From JANNHK01 sp031404355 (lineage in GTDB: Bacteria; Actinomycetota; Acidimicrobiia; IMCC26256; PALSA-610), in NCBI GenBank assembly GCA_031404355.1, contig JANNHK010000024.1, positions 1 through 15,863 of the forward strand: DNA of 15,863 nt, read 5' to 3'. The position numbers were made by a program, and so were the translations under genes. Shown in pieces: positions 1 to 8,744 of this stretch. Position 1 is the first letter of the stretch. Each line of letters begins with the position of its first letter. The notes below the pieces were generated by a model that was not told the DNA's origin, searched no databases, and saw only the letters and a list, made by a program, of their open reading frames with translations.

Positions 1-21
1 GCCCGCGCCGTAACCTAAGCC

Positions 22-1794
<1,773 letters not shown>

Positions 1795-1854
1795 ACGAGG
1801 CGCGTTATGCCGGCCGAAGGTGACGTGCTCCTTGGAGACAGAAGGGCCGGGCCG

Positions 1855-1902
1855 CGGATCGCGCCGGGTGTTCCGGTCGACCGGAACACCCGGCGCGGTC
1901 TG
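1855..1902. terminator. Bidirectional hairpin terminator built on a perfect 38-bp palindrome
   Basis: Bases 1860-1878 and 1879-1897 are perfect inverted copies with no spacer (arm CGCGCCGGGTGTTCCGGTC). In RNA the stem can be extended outward to 1855/1902 with two G-U pairs. It sits between the convergent uup gene (stop at 1794) and the SnoaL-like gene (stop codon 1907-1909), so either transcript would fold it. There is no U tract, as is common for terminators in high-GC actinobacteria. The position and symmetry favour a two-way terminator; a protein-binding palindrome is the alternative. Confidence 0.7.
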
Positions 1903-1906
1903 GACC

Positions 1907-2308
1907 TCACGACCAGAACTTGTCCCAGTTGTACAGGTCGAGGAAGTGCTCCGTACCCGAGGCGATCTTGCCGTTCTCGACCTCGAACACGATGCAGCAG
2001 TCGGTGTCGAGCTGACGGTCGGCGCGCCGGGCGGAGTTGTGGTGCAGGCCGATGACGCGCCCATCGTCACCCTCGAGCACGGCCTTGAGTTCGGCCCTGA
2101 ACGTCCCGTTGGTCTCCCCGCCGTAGCGACCGTATTGGGCCAGCACCGCGTCTTTCCCGCGAGCGGTTCCTGCAACCGTGCTCTCGCCTGGCGTCGTCCA
2201 GGTGACGTCGTCGGCCCACAGCTCGTTGATCGTTGCGATGTCGGCTTCGTTGAATGCCCGGTAGCCGCGGCGGACGATCTCGGTCTTGGCCATTGCTTCG
2301 GTGGTCAT
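1907..2308 (-). CDS. SnoaL-like / NTF2-fold protein (ketosteroid-isomerase-like)
   Basis: This 133-residue protein has the usual length and pattern of the SnoaL/NTF2-like superfamily. An N-terminal helix ends in YRAFNEADIATINELWADDVTW, split here as YRAFNEADI then a short turn and ELWADDVTW (about 16-37). A G-x-A-x-G-KDA-type second helix follows (about 47-58), and the C-terminal strands include CCIVFEVENGKI (about 104-115). Such proteins form a cone-shaped cavity and act as isomerases, cyclases or hydrolases on small hydrophobic compounds; the substrate here cannot be read from sequence. The start is the ATG at 2308: AGGAG lies about 9 nt upstream of it in the - strand transcript, while an extra 14-codon extension upstream has no such site. 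It is transcribed divergently from the LuxR-type regulator with 86 bp between the starts, so that regulator may control it. Confidence 0.85.
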   Translation of the reverse strand: MTTEAMAKTEIVRRGYRAFNEADIATINELWADDVTWTTPGESTVAGTARGKDAVLAQYGRYGGETNGTFRAELKAVLEGDDGRVIGLHHNSARRADRQLDTDCCIVFEVENGKIASGTEHFLDLYNWDKFWS

Positions 2309-2379
2309 GGTCGTAGCTCCTGCTGGTGGCGGTCTCGCTGACGGGTCCATGATCTGCCTGTCGCCGCCCGCGCCGCATC

Positions 2380-2391
2380 GGGAGACCTCCC
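2380..2391. promoter_or_regulatory. 12-bp inverted repeat over the regulator's ribosome binding site
   Basis: GGGAG and CTCCC flank a 2-bp centre (GGGAGACCTCCC) in the 86-bp gap between the divergent SnoaL-like and LuxR-type genes. The left arm is also the best Shine-Dalgarno match (GGGAG) for the TTG start at 2395. It could be a dimer-binding operator for autoregulation or just a GC-rich coincidence. Confidence 0.25.
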
Positions 2392-2394
2392 CAT

Positions 2395-4872
2395 TTGCTC
2401 CGATGCGAGACTGCGGTCGTGGTCGGACCGATGCGCGGGAACATGCGTGAGCACGCGGGGATGCTCATCGGTCGCGACCAGCTTCTCGGCGCGGTCGTCG
2501 ACGCCGTGCGTTCGGAACGGCTGGTCACGCTGACCGGCGTAGGCGGCGTGGGCAAGACCCGACTGGCGATCGAGGTCGCCGCGACCCTTGCCGGCGACTT
2601 TGCCGATGGCGTGTGGATCGTCGAACTGGAAGAAGTGGTCGAAGCCGCGGCTGTTCCCGACGTCGTCGCGACAACACTCGGCATTGCCCCGCACGGCCAG
2701 CTCTCGATGGCGGAGGCCATTGCCGGCGCGATCTCCGGGCGCCGTCTCTTGCTCGTGCTCGACAACTGCGAACACGTGCTCGACGCGGCTGCGGAACTCG
2801 TCGGAACACTGCTCGCGCGACCGAGAGAGGTGAAGATCCTCGCCACTTCGCGCGTGAGCCTCCGGGTCGCCGAGGAGCGTGAGATACGGGTCGCTCCGCT
2901 CGCGCTTGACGGCGGTTCGTCGTCGCCGGCCGTGACGCTCTTCGCGTCGCGAGCGCGGGAGGTTCGTCCGAACTTTGCCCTCGAGGACGGGCCCGCGACC
3001 GCGCGGGCCGTTGTCGAGATCTGTCGTGTGCTCGACGGGCTTCCGCTGGGGATCGAACTCGCGGCGGCGCGCATGGCCGGGATGGGCGTGATTGATGTTC
3101 GCGATCGCCTCGGTGATCGATTCCGCCTGCTCGAAGGGCCACCCGACGCGCCACAACGCCAGCAGTCGCTCTCCGAACTGGTGCGCTGGTCGGTCGACTT
3201 GCTGGAAACCGCAGCGCGCGTGGTGTTGGAGCAGGCGTCGGTATTCACCGCCGGGTTCGATCTCCAGGCGTACGTCGGAGTCTTCGACGTCGCCGACGAC
3301 GTCGAGCTGCTCCAGTCGCTCGACCGCCTGGTTCGCTCGTCGCTCGTCGTCGCCGACCATGCGCACGGTCGGGTGCGCTACCGGCTCCTCGAGACGATTC
3401 GCCAATACGTGCTCGACAACCTCGCCGCCGCGTCGTCGTTGGAAGCCGCGCGCGACGGACATGCGCGGTACTTCGCGGCGGAGGCCGCTGCCCGTTGGGA
3501 CAGCTGGAACGGGCCGGGCTGGCGACCGGCCGTCGACTGGCTCACCCGCGAACTTCCGAACTTGCGATCGGCGTTCGGATGGAGCAAAGAACGCGACCTC
3601 GCCGTCGCCGCCGACATCGCCGCCCACGCCGCCCTCATCGGTACATCTGCGCACCAGTTCGAGCCGATCGGCTGGGCCGAGCGCCTCCTCGAACGAGCCG
3701 ACGCCGCCGACATCCCCCGCCTCCCGCGCCTCTACGCCGCAGCCGGTTACGCGTGTTTCGTCGGTCGCGCCGCGAACGCGGTCGCGCACACGGATCGGGC
3801 GATCGCGCTGGAAGCCCGGCCCGGGTACGACCCGTGCGAACCTGGGTTGTCGACCTTCATCGGCGCGCTCGCGAACGTCTACGCGGGAAACCTCGACCGA
3901 TACGTCGAGCTCGCAACCGCCGCGGCGAAGGTCGGCGGCAGTTCACGCGCGTTCGCATGCCCTGCCCTCGTCGACGGCCTCCAAGCGTCCGGACGTACTG
4001 ACGAGGCGCTCGATCGCCTCGACGACGCGGTCGCCGCCGCCCGCGAGATCGGCAACCCGTTCTGGCTCGCCTACGCGCTCTGGATCGCCGGGACCACTCT
4101 TGCGAAGACCGATCCTTCCCGCGCGCTCGCCGCGTGGGACGAGGGACTCGAAATCGTCGACCGTCACGGCGTCGACTTCTTCCGCGGCTTTCTCGCTCGG
4201 GACGCCGCACGACTTCACACCGAAGGAGGTAACACCGGTGCTGCGTTGTCGCTGTTCGAAACCGCGATCGACGCCTTTCAGGGCGCGGGGAACATCGCGC
4301 AGCTGATCATCACACTCGCCAGTGTTCCGTCGCTCTTCGACCGCATCGGTTCGCGCGAGGCCGCCGCGACGCTCTACGCCGCGATGACGCAGCTGCCGGC
4401 AAGCACCCAACACGTCCCCGAACTTGCAGCGCTCGGCGACCACTTGGCAGCGGAACTCGGTGAGAGCATGGCCAAGCCCGCCGCGACCGGTCGTGCAATG
4501 GACCTGGACCAGGCCGCCATATATGCGCGCGCACATCGAATGGGTACACCGGGAGCGGGAACGCCTGGGGTCGGATCGACCACCCGGCGGGCTGACCAGA
4601 CGCGAGCTCGAGACTCTCCGCTTGATCGCGGACGGACTCACCACCCGCGAAATCGCCGAACGACTCTTCATCTCCGCGAAAACCGCCGATCGGCACATCC
4701 AGAACGTCTACACGAAAATCGGGACCTCAACCCGTGCGACCGCAACCCGCTGGGCCATCGACAACGCCGTTGTCTCCAACACGGCGGTCCCCGAGACCTG
4801 AACACTTCGCTATCTCGGCCCGAGCCGCAGCGCCGCGCTGCTCGAGGTCGTGACCCTCGTGCGAGACGATGA
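2395..4872 (+). CDS. ATPase-type LuxR family regulator, C-terminal DNA-binding domain shifted out of frame
   Basis: The ATPase part matches the large NB-ARC-like regulators with LuxR or AfsR-type architecture. It has P-loop GVGGVGKT (48-55), Walker B LLLVLDNCEH (118-127), the sensor-like ILATSR (148-153), the DGLPLGIELAAAR helix (about 214-226) and the winged-helix-end motif RYRLLETIRQYV (about 328-339). TPR-like helices follow to about residue 700. From about 4520-4545 the frame turns into arginine/proline-rich nonsense running to 4872, while the LuxR helix-turn-helix continues one frame over and stops at 4801. The real product was therefore probably about 800 residues ending at 4801. The TTG at 2395 is chosen because GGGAG lies about 10 nt upstream; ATG codons at 2431, 2443 or 2461 are alternatives. 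Either the gene is inactivated, the two parts act separately, or one base is wrong in the sequence. The ligand and targets are unknown. Confidence 0.8.
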   Translation: MLRCETAVVVGPMRGNMREHAGMLIGRDQLLGAVVDAVRSERLVTLTGVGGVGKTRLAIEVAATLAGDFADGVWIVELEEVVEAAAVPDVVATTLGIAPHGQLSMAEAIAGAISGRRLLLVLDNCEHVLDAAAELVGTLLARPREVKILATSRVSLRVAEEREIRVAPLALDGGSSSPAVTLFASRAREVRPNFALEDGPATARAVVEICRVLDGLPLGIELAAARMAGMGVIDVRDRLGDRFRLLEGPPDAPQRQQSLSELVRWSVDLLETAARVVLEQASVFTAGFDLQAYVGVFDVADDVELLQSLDRLVRSSLVVADHAHGRVRYRLLETIRQYVLDNLAAASSLEAARDGHARYFAAEAAARWDSWNGPGWRPAVDWLTRELPNLRSAFGWSKERDLAVAADIAAHAALIGTSAHQFEPIGWAERLLERADAADIPRLPRLYAAAGYACFVGRAANAVAHTDRAIALEARPGYDPCEPGLSTFIGALANVYAGNLDRYVELATAAAKVGGSSRAFACPALVDGLQASGRTDEALDRLDDAVAAAREIGNPFWLAYALWIAGTTLAKTDPSRALAAWDEGLEIVDRHGVDFFRGFLARDAARLHTEGGNTGAALSLFETAIDAFQGAGNIAQLIITLASVPSLFDRIGSREAAATLYAAMTQLPASTQHVPELAALGDHLAAELGESMAKPAATGRAMDLDQAAIYARAHRMGTPGAGTPGVGSTTRRADQTRARDSPLDRGRTHHPRNRRTTLHLRENRRSAHPERLHENRDLNPCDRNPLGHRQRRCLQHGGPRDLNTSLSRPEPQRRAARGRDPRARR
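4523..4801 (+). pseudogene. Detached LuxR-type helix-turn-helix domain of the preceding regulator
   Basis: In the frame +1 to the ATPase ORF, bases 4592-4762 encode a complete LuxR/GerE DNA-binding domain. It begins LTRRELETLRLIADGLTTRE, continues IAERLFISAKTADRHIQNVY and ends with KIGTSTRATATRWAIDN. All the usual anchor residues are present (E of RRE, G of DGLT, the IA helix, T-A-x-x-H-I, Y-x-K). An ATG at 4523 could start a 92-residue free domain, but no good ribosome binding site precedes it. The alternating GCGCGCGC run at 4525-4531 is where the two frames join most naturally: the family motif in one frame runs up to AIYARAH and in the other continues from AHIEW. Most likely this is the C-terminus of the same gene after a one-base insertion or read error. 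Confidence 0.75.
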
Positions 4873-4939
4873 CAACGAACTTGTGATTCACGCGATGCCG
4901 ATGCGAGCGAAGTACCGGCGACTACTTCCCGAAGAGTGA
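4802..4939 (+). pseudogene. C-terminal relic of a small toxin-like protein (partner of the RHH antitoxin)
   Basis: Directly after the LuxR stop codon, and in the same frame, 45 codons read TLRYLGPSRSAALLEVVTLV, then RDDDNELVIHAMPMRAKYRR, then LLPEE and stop. The pattern RYLGPSR...LLEVV...ELVIHAMPMRAKYRRLLP matches, from memory, the C-terminal half of small actinobacterial toxins of about 90-95 residues that precede ribbon-helix-helix antitoxins. No start codon or N-terminal half exists upstream, because the LuxR gene occupies that place. Its stop overlaps a GTG of the following antitoxin gene (GTGA), the usual coupling of such pairs. The toxin is thus probably dead while its antitoxin persists. 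The family call is by pattern only. Confidence 0.6.
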
Positions 4940-4941
4940 CG

Positions 4942-5220
4942 ATGAAGAAGAAGACACACGGACGAACCCGCAGCGGCAAGCCGATCACCGACGCGCTCGT
5001 CGACGACGCGGCGAACAAGGCCGAAGAGGGCTACGACGTCGACGAGATCATTCGCAGGCGCGGCGGACGACCGCCCATGGGATCGGCAGCCGCCTCCGTC
5101 GAATCCGTCCGCCTCGATCCCGAGCTGAGCGAAGCCCTGCGCCACCGCGCCGAAAAGGAACGTCGCACCAACTCCGACGTCATCCGCGATGCTCTCCGGC
5201 GCTACCTCAAGGTGAGCTGA
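4942..5220 (+). CDS. Ribbon-helix-helix (CopG/Arc-type) antitoxin
   Basis: This 92-residue, strongly charged protein has a flexible basic N-terminus (MKKKTHGRTRSGKPITD), an acidic helix NKAEEGYDVDEIIRR (about 25-39) and a linker RGGRPPMGSAAAS. Its C-terminal ribbon-helix-helix fold covers about residues 52-91: strand VESVRLD, helix PELSEALRHRAEKE and helix NSDVIRDALRRYL. Antitoxins of this type dimerise, bind the operator through the strand and neutralise the toxin with the remaining part. The ATG at 4942 is preferred because relatives begin with a similar MxKK stretch; a GTG at 4936 overlaps the stop of the upstream toxin relic and is an alternative. The toxin partner is truncated, so this may be an orphan antitoxin acting as a repressor or an anti-addiction factor. 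Confidence 0.82.
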   Translation: MKKKTHGRTRSGKPITDALVDDAANKAEEGYDVDEIIRRRGGRPPMGSAAASVESVRLDPELSEALRHRAEKERRTNSDVIRDALRRYLKVS

Positions 5221-5251
5221 GCGCGCCGAGCGATTACCGTTGGAGGCGCTG

Positions 5252-5374
5252 ATGCGGTGCGAACGCTGTGACCAGGCCGCCCGAGTCTCCGTGCGACGGC
5301 CAAGACCGCCGAGCGCGACGGCCGCGTCGCCGTTGTGCTCGACGTTCCGATGGAGGTACGACACCGGCATGTAA
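5252..5374 (+). pseudogene. Frameshifted relic resembling a YgiT/MqsA-type zinc-finger protein
   Basis: A perfect GGAGG (5242-5246) stands 5 nt before an ATG at 5252, and the first codons read MRCERCDQAARVSV with a CxxC pair. The in-frame reading then becomes proline/arginine nonsense and stops at 5374. From 5296, one frame over, the text is TAKTAERDGRVAVVLDVPME followed by VRHRH. The shape CxxC ... T-x-T-x-ERDG...VVV-x-DVP-x-EV is that of YgiT-type zinc fingers (the MqsA N-terminal domain), where a second CxxC should follow the EV. Here the second cysteine pair is missing and at least one frameshift separates the halves. I infer a decayed member of a second toxin-antitoxin pair; chance resemblance is possible because the region is short. 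Confidence 0.4.
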
Positions 5375-5396
5375 TCCGCGCCAGGTCCGGGAACAA

Positions 5397-5747
5397 TCAC
5401 GGACCGACCGGCAAGCCGAGAACATCCCGCAGCGCGGCGTCGACCGCGTTGAGATCCGCGAGCGAGAGCGCGCCGAGCAGCCGGTGGAGCAGGCGCTGCT
5501 CGGCCGTCCACAGTCGGCCGGCGCGCAGAACCGAGGGTGCGAGGAGCCCGGCGGCTTGCCAATCACCCAGAGGCACGTCACCAACGCCCGGCTGCTGGAT
5601 CCGCGCGCGGCTGCTCGTCACCATGGCCACCACGACATCAGGTCCACGGTTGAAATGCGTCGTCGACATGACGCACACAGGCCGCTGCTTCGTTCCCGTG
5701 AGGTCGGAGTACGGGAACGGCGCGAGGTAGATGTCTCCGCGCTGCAA
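5397..5747 (-). CDS. mazF: MazF/PemK-family endoribonuclease toxin
   Basis: This 116-residue protein has the full MazF pattern: N-terminal RGDIYLAPFPYSDLTGTKQR (3-22) with the catalytic-type arginine before proline (R22-P23), the central strand VVVAMVTSS (38-46) carrying the conserved Thr/Ser pair, and DVPLGDWQAAGLLAPSVLRA (57-76) with the substrate-loop shape. MazF enzymes cut single-stranded RNA at short motifs. The start is a TTG at 5747: no other start codon lies in frame before an upstream stop, and the protein begins where the family begins. It is 14 nt downstream of the antitoxin-like gene with little Shine-Dalgarno signal, so it probably relies on translational coupling, which keeps toxin below antitoxin. 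The family is certain; the cleavage motif cannot be predicted. Confidence 0.92.
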   Translation of the reverse strand: MQRGDIYLAPFPYSDLTGTKQRPVCVMSTTHFNRGPDVVVAMVTSSRARIQQPGVGDVPLGDWQAAGLLAPSVLRAGRLWTAEQRLLHRLLGALSLADLNAVDAALRDVLGLPVGP

Positions 5748-5761
5748 GGGCTCGCGCCGCG

Positions 5762-6100
5762 CTACGAGTCCGTGCGACCGTCGTAGACCGAGTCCTCCTC
5801 AGAGAACCAGTCACTGACGAGCGTCGCCCGCTGCGCCCAGGCCGGGCGATGCCAGCCGAGCAGCTCCTCACGCAGTCGCCACAGCTCGGCCTCTGCCGAC
5901 TCGATCGCGGCCTGGGCCTCGGCCACTTCGCGAGCATCGTGCACGGGAGCCTGCTCGCCGGGAGTTAGCGTCCCTCCCAAAAAACGGTCGTACTCCGCGA
6001 CCGCCTCGCGCAACAACGCATGCGCTCGCTCGAGCCGATCGCGTTCCTGCTCCGTCAGGTCAGCCTCTCGGCGACGAACGGGATCAACAGCCGACGTCAT
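5762..6100 (-). CDS. Antitoxin-like helical protein upstream of MazF
   Basis: This 112-residue acidic protein is mostly helix and coiled coil: EQERDRLERAHALLREAVAE (about 17-36), then a long helix DAREVAEAQAAIESAEAELW (about 55-74). The C-terminus, WHRPAWAQRATLVSDWFSEE followed by DSVYD, is a conserved-looking tail that I recall from proteins directly upstream of actinobacterial mazF genes. An acidic aromatic tail fits the job of covering the MazF RNA-binding groove, as the MazE C-terminus does. No recognisable DNA-binding domain is visible, unlike classical MazE. It starts at ATG 6100 without a strong ribosome binding site and ends 14 nt before the mazF start. The pairing is well supported by position; neutralising activity is inferred. 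Confidence 0.75.
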   Translation of the reverse strand: MTSAVDPVRRREADLTEQERDRLERAHALLREAVAEYDRFLGGTLTPGEQAPVHDAREVAEAQAAIESAEAELWRLREELLGWHRPAWAQRATLVSDWFSEEDSVYDGRTDS

Positions 6101-6128
6101 GGCACCAGCCTACCCGCCGATCGCCGCT

Positions 6129-6140
6129 GGCCGATCGGCC
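6129..6140. promoter_or_regulatory. Perfect 12-bp palindrome upstream of the mazF pair
   Basis: GGCCGATCGGCC reads the same on both strands and lies 29-40 bp before the start of the antitoxin-like gene, in the 106-bp gap after pnkp. A second CCGATCG copy lies at 6118-6124. Toxin-antitoxin operons are usually autoregulated through such palindromes, so this is a candidate operator. A chance GC palindrome is possible. Confidence 0.3.
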
Positions 6141-6206
6141 GGACGACCGCGCCGCTGCGTGAGCGCGTTCAGCCCGCTTGTGTGGAACGTCGGTTCTCGG
6201 CCCTCT

Positions 6207-8744
6207 CTACAGGCGAGGATCGACGGGTTCGCTCTCGAGCGCGAGGACCCCGAAGACGCATTCGTGAATGCGGTAGAGCGGCTCGGCTGCAACAAACCGT
6301 TCGAGCGCCTCGATGCCGAGGCTGAATTCTCGGATGGCCAGTGCTCGTTTGTGTCCAAGGCCGCGCTCGCGAAGCCGATCGAGCTGTTCGGGTGACGTGT
6401 ACTCGGCGCCGTAGATGATGCGCAGATACTCACGCCCGCGACACTTGATGCCGGGCTGCGCGAGGCGGGTGCCGTGGCGGGCAACGACGTCGTGCGGCTT
6501 GACAACCATGCCTTCTCCTCCGCCGGAGGTGAGGTCTTCCCACCACGCGACCGCGCCCGCTTCGCTATCCGGATCGTCGAGGTCGACGGCGATGCTCGCG
6601 GTGGCGCTGAACGTGTTCGGGTCCGCGGCCACCAGGCGCTCGGCGAGAGTCATGTGCCAAGGGTGCGGTGTGAGGGCGTGAACCTTGCCTTCGGCCGCGA
6701 GCACCTGGAACGGCGCGAGTGCGACGCCGTCGAGTCCGTCAACCGGCCAGCAGTAGCGGCGGTAAGCGTCGACGAACCGCTCGGCCATCGTGAGTCGCTC
6801 CCCCGCACGGGCAGCGAGCACCTGCGCCTCGCCAAGGCGGGCGGCGGTCGCGTCGAGCACGGACCGCTCGGCGCGCAGAGTCGCCGTCGCGGCGGCGCCG
6901 ACGGACGCATACTGCGTGCGCAGCAGCTCTTCAGCTTTGGCCGACCACGGGAGAAGCTCGCAATCGAGCACGATCCAGTCGGTGGCGAGTTCGGCCCACA
7001 GCCCTGTCGTCGTGAGCGCGCTGCGAACACGGGCGAGCAGTGCGGATTCCAGGGTCTCGTCGTTGAAGAAGGCTCGACCCGTGCGCGTGTAGATCGCACC
7101 CGCTGTCGCGCTGTCCGGGACACCGAATCGACGGGCTGCGACCTCCGAGTCGCGGCACACGACCGCCACGGCACGAGAGCCCATGTGCTTCTCCTCGCAC
7201 ACGACCCGCGAGACACGGTCACGACGAAACGCCTCGAACGCCTCGGTCGGGTGTTCGAGCACGTCGAACCGGTCGCTGGTTGCCGGTGGCGCCATGGTCG
7301 GAGGGAGGTAGACGAGCCAGCGCGGGTCGATCGCGAATCGGCTCATGACCTCGAGAGCAGCCGCGGCGTTTTCTTCACGGATCGTGACCGTGCCGTTGAG
7401 TCGCGTCTCGATGATGCGCTTTCCGAGCACGTCATCGAGGTCGAGCTCATCGGCACGCCGCGACTCGACGGGTTGCGCGAGGGGCTTGATCGGCTCGTAG
7501 TACATCATGGCGGCGGGAACCGACACGAGGTCGCGTTCGGGCCAGCGCAGCGCGGTGAGCTTCCCGCCGAACACGCAGCCGGTATCGATGCAGATCGTGC
7601 CGTTCAACCATGTCGCTTCGGGTGCTGGCGTGTGGCCGTAGACGACCGCGGCACGGCCGCGGTAGTCGGTCGCCCAGGGGTAGCGGACGGGGAGACCGAA
7701 CTCGTCGGTTTCGCCGGTGGTGTCGCCGTACAACGAGAAGGCGCGCACGGCGGACGAGGCGCGGCCGTGCATGTTCTCCGGCAGTCCGGCGTGGGTCGCG
7801 ACGAGACTCCCGCCGTCGAGGACCACGTGACTCACGAGCCCGTCGATGAACCTCTCGACTTGATTGCGGAACTCGGGGGGTTCGGTCGCGAGCTGTGCGA
7901 GCGACTCGGCGAGACCGTGGCTGATCTTGACGTTGCGGCCCGCCAGCGCGCGCTGCAGCTTGTTCTCGTGGTTGCCGGGAATGCACATCGCCCGCTCACC
8001 GGCGACAAGGTTCATGACCAGGCGTAGCACGGCCGGAGTGGCCGGCCCGCGGTCGACAAGGTCGCCGAGGAACACGGCGACGCGTCCGTCGGGATGCGCG
8101 GCGTCGCTGCCGTCGACGTTCACATCCCAGCCAAGCTGTGTCAGCAACGCGACGAGCTCGGCGTGGCAGCCATGGACGTCGCCGATGATGTCGAACGGGC
8201 CGGTCGCGTCGCGTCGGTCGGTCCAGAGTCGTTCCCGGACCACGGTCGCGGCCTCGATCTGTTCGGTGCCTCGCAGGACGTAGGAACGCTTGAAGCCTTC
8301 GCGGTGGAGGTTGTTCATCGACCGGCGGAGCGCATTGCGCTGGTTGCGGATCACGTGCGGCCCGAAGTCACGGTCGGGACGGGTGTCGTTGCGTTCCCGG
8401 CACACCTCGCGCGCCACGTCGAGCACGATCGCAACGGGGAACACGTGATGACGTCGAGCAAGCTCTACGAGAGACTTGCGGTCTTCCGGACGGACACTTG
8501 TCGCGTCGACGACGACGATGCGGCCCGACTCGAGGCGCTTGGCCGCAATGGTGTGCAGCACCTCGAAAGCAAGTCCTGTCGCGGTTTGATCGTTCTCGTC
8601 ATCCGAGACGAGTTTGCGGCAGAAGTCGGACGACACAACCTCGGTCGGCGCGAAATGACGGGCCGCGAACGTCGACTTGCCCGACCCAGACACTCCGACG
8701 AGCGCGACCAGGCAGAGTTCGGGGATGGTGATCGTGGTACTCAT
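6207..8744 (-). CDS. pnkp: Bacterial polynucleotide kinase-phosphatase-ligase (RNA repair)
   Basis: This 845-residue protein carries all three Pnkp modules in order, close to the roughly 870 residues of the Clostridium thermocellum enzyme. The 5'-OH kinase has P-loop GVSGSGKST (17-25) and SSDFCR (38-43) with the acceptor-site Asp40 and Arg43. The metallophosphatase has GDVHG (188-192), GDLVDRG (227-233), GNHEN (257-261), His318 in THAG and GHT (370-372); it removes 2',3'-cyclic phosphate. The adenylyltransferase (ligase) has motif I KHMG with nucleophile Lys519, WIVLDCELLPW (590-600) as motif III, EGMVVKP (744-750) as motif IV and IKCRGREY (766-773) as motif V. No catalytic residue looks lost. 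Pnkp needs Hen1 to seal RNA, and hen1 overlaps it by 4 nt (ATGA), so the two are translated together. Its role is repair of RNA cut by ribotoxins, in the cytoplasm. Confidence 0.96.
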   Translation of the reverse strand: MSTTITIPELCLVALVGVSGSGKSTFAARHFAPTEVVSSDFCRKLVSDDENDQTATGLAFEVLHTIAAKRLESGRIVVVDATSVRPEDRKSLVELARRHHVFPVAIVLDVAREVCRERNDTRPDRDFGPHVIRNQRNALRRSMNNLHREGFKRSYVLRGTEQIEAATVVRERLWTDRRDATGPFDIIGDVHGCHAELVALLTQLGWDVNVDGSDAAHPDGRVAVFLGDLVDRGPATPAVLRLVMNLVAGERAMCIPGNHENKLQRALAGRNVKISHGLAESLAQLATEPPEFRNQVERFIDGLVSHVVLDGGSLVATHAGLPENMHGRASSAVRAFSLYGDTTGETDEFGLPVRYPWATDYRGRAAVVYGHTPAPEATWLNGTICIDTGCVFGGKLTALRWPERDLVSVPAAMMYYEPIKPLAQPVESRRADELDLDDVLGKRIIETRLNGTVTIREENAAAALEVMSRFAIDPRWLVYLPPTMAPPATSDRFDVLEHPTEAFEAFRRDRVSRVVCEEKHMGSRAVAVVCRDSEVAARRFGVPDSATAGAIYTRTGRAFFNDETLESALLARVRSALTTTGLWAELATDWIVLDCELLPWSAKAEELLRTQYASVGAAATATLRAERSVLDATAARLGEAQVLAARAGERLTMAERFVDAYRRYCWPVDGLDGVALAPFQVLAAEGKVHALTPHPWHMTLAERLVAADPNTFSATASIAVDLDDPDSEAGAVAWWEDLTSGGGEGMVVKPHDVVARHGTRLAQPGIKCRGREYLRIIYGAEYTSPEQLDRLRERGLGHKRALAIREFSLGIEALERFVAAEPLYRIHECVFGVLALESEPVDPRL

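Noticed and set aside
1..21. End of an upstream gene at the left edge
   Set aside because: Stop codons at 11-13 and 16-18 are seen, but too few bases are present to tell whether any is a real gene end.
2067..3789. Long - strand ORFs of 393 and 494 codons opposite the LuxR regulator
   Set aside because: They are high-GC antisense shadows: no domain motifs, Arg/Ser-rich or scrambled, while the + strand shows ordered ATPase motifs.
4888..5562. 224-codon - strand ORF spanning the RHH antitoxin and the end of mazF
   Set aside because: The stretch GPGADYMPVSYLHRNVEH looked protein-like, but the ORF runs antisense through one good gene and out of frame through another and matches nothing I know.
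5221..6160. Possible CRISPR or tandem-repeat array among the toxin-antitoxin genes
   Set aside because: No regularly spaced direct repeats; only short GC-rich palindromes are present.
6474..8027. 517-codon + strand ORF opposite pnkp
   Set aside because: Antisense shadow; the - strand carries every kinase, phosphatase and ligase motif.
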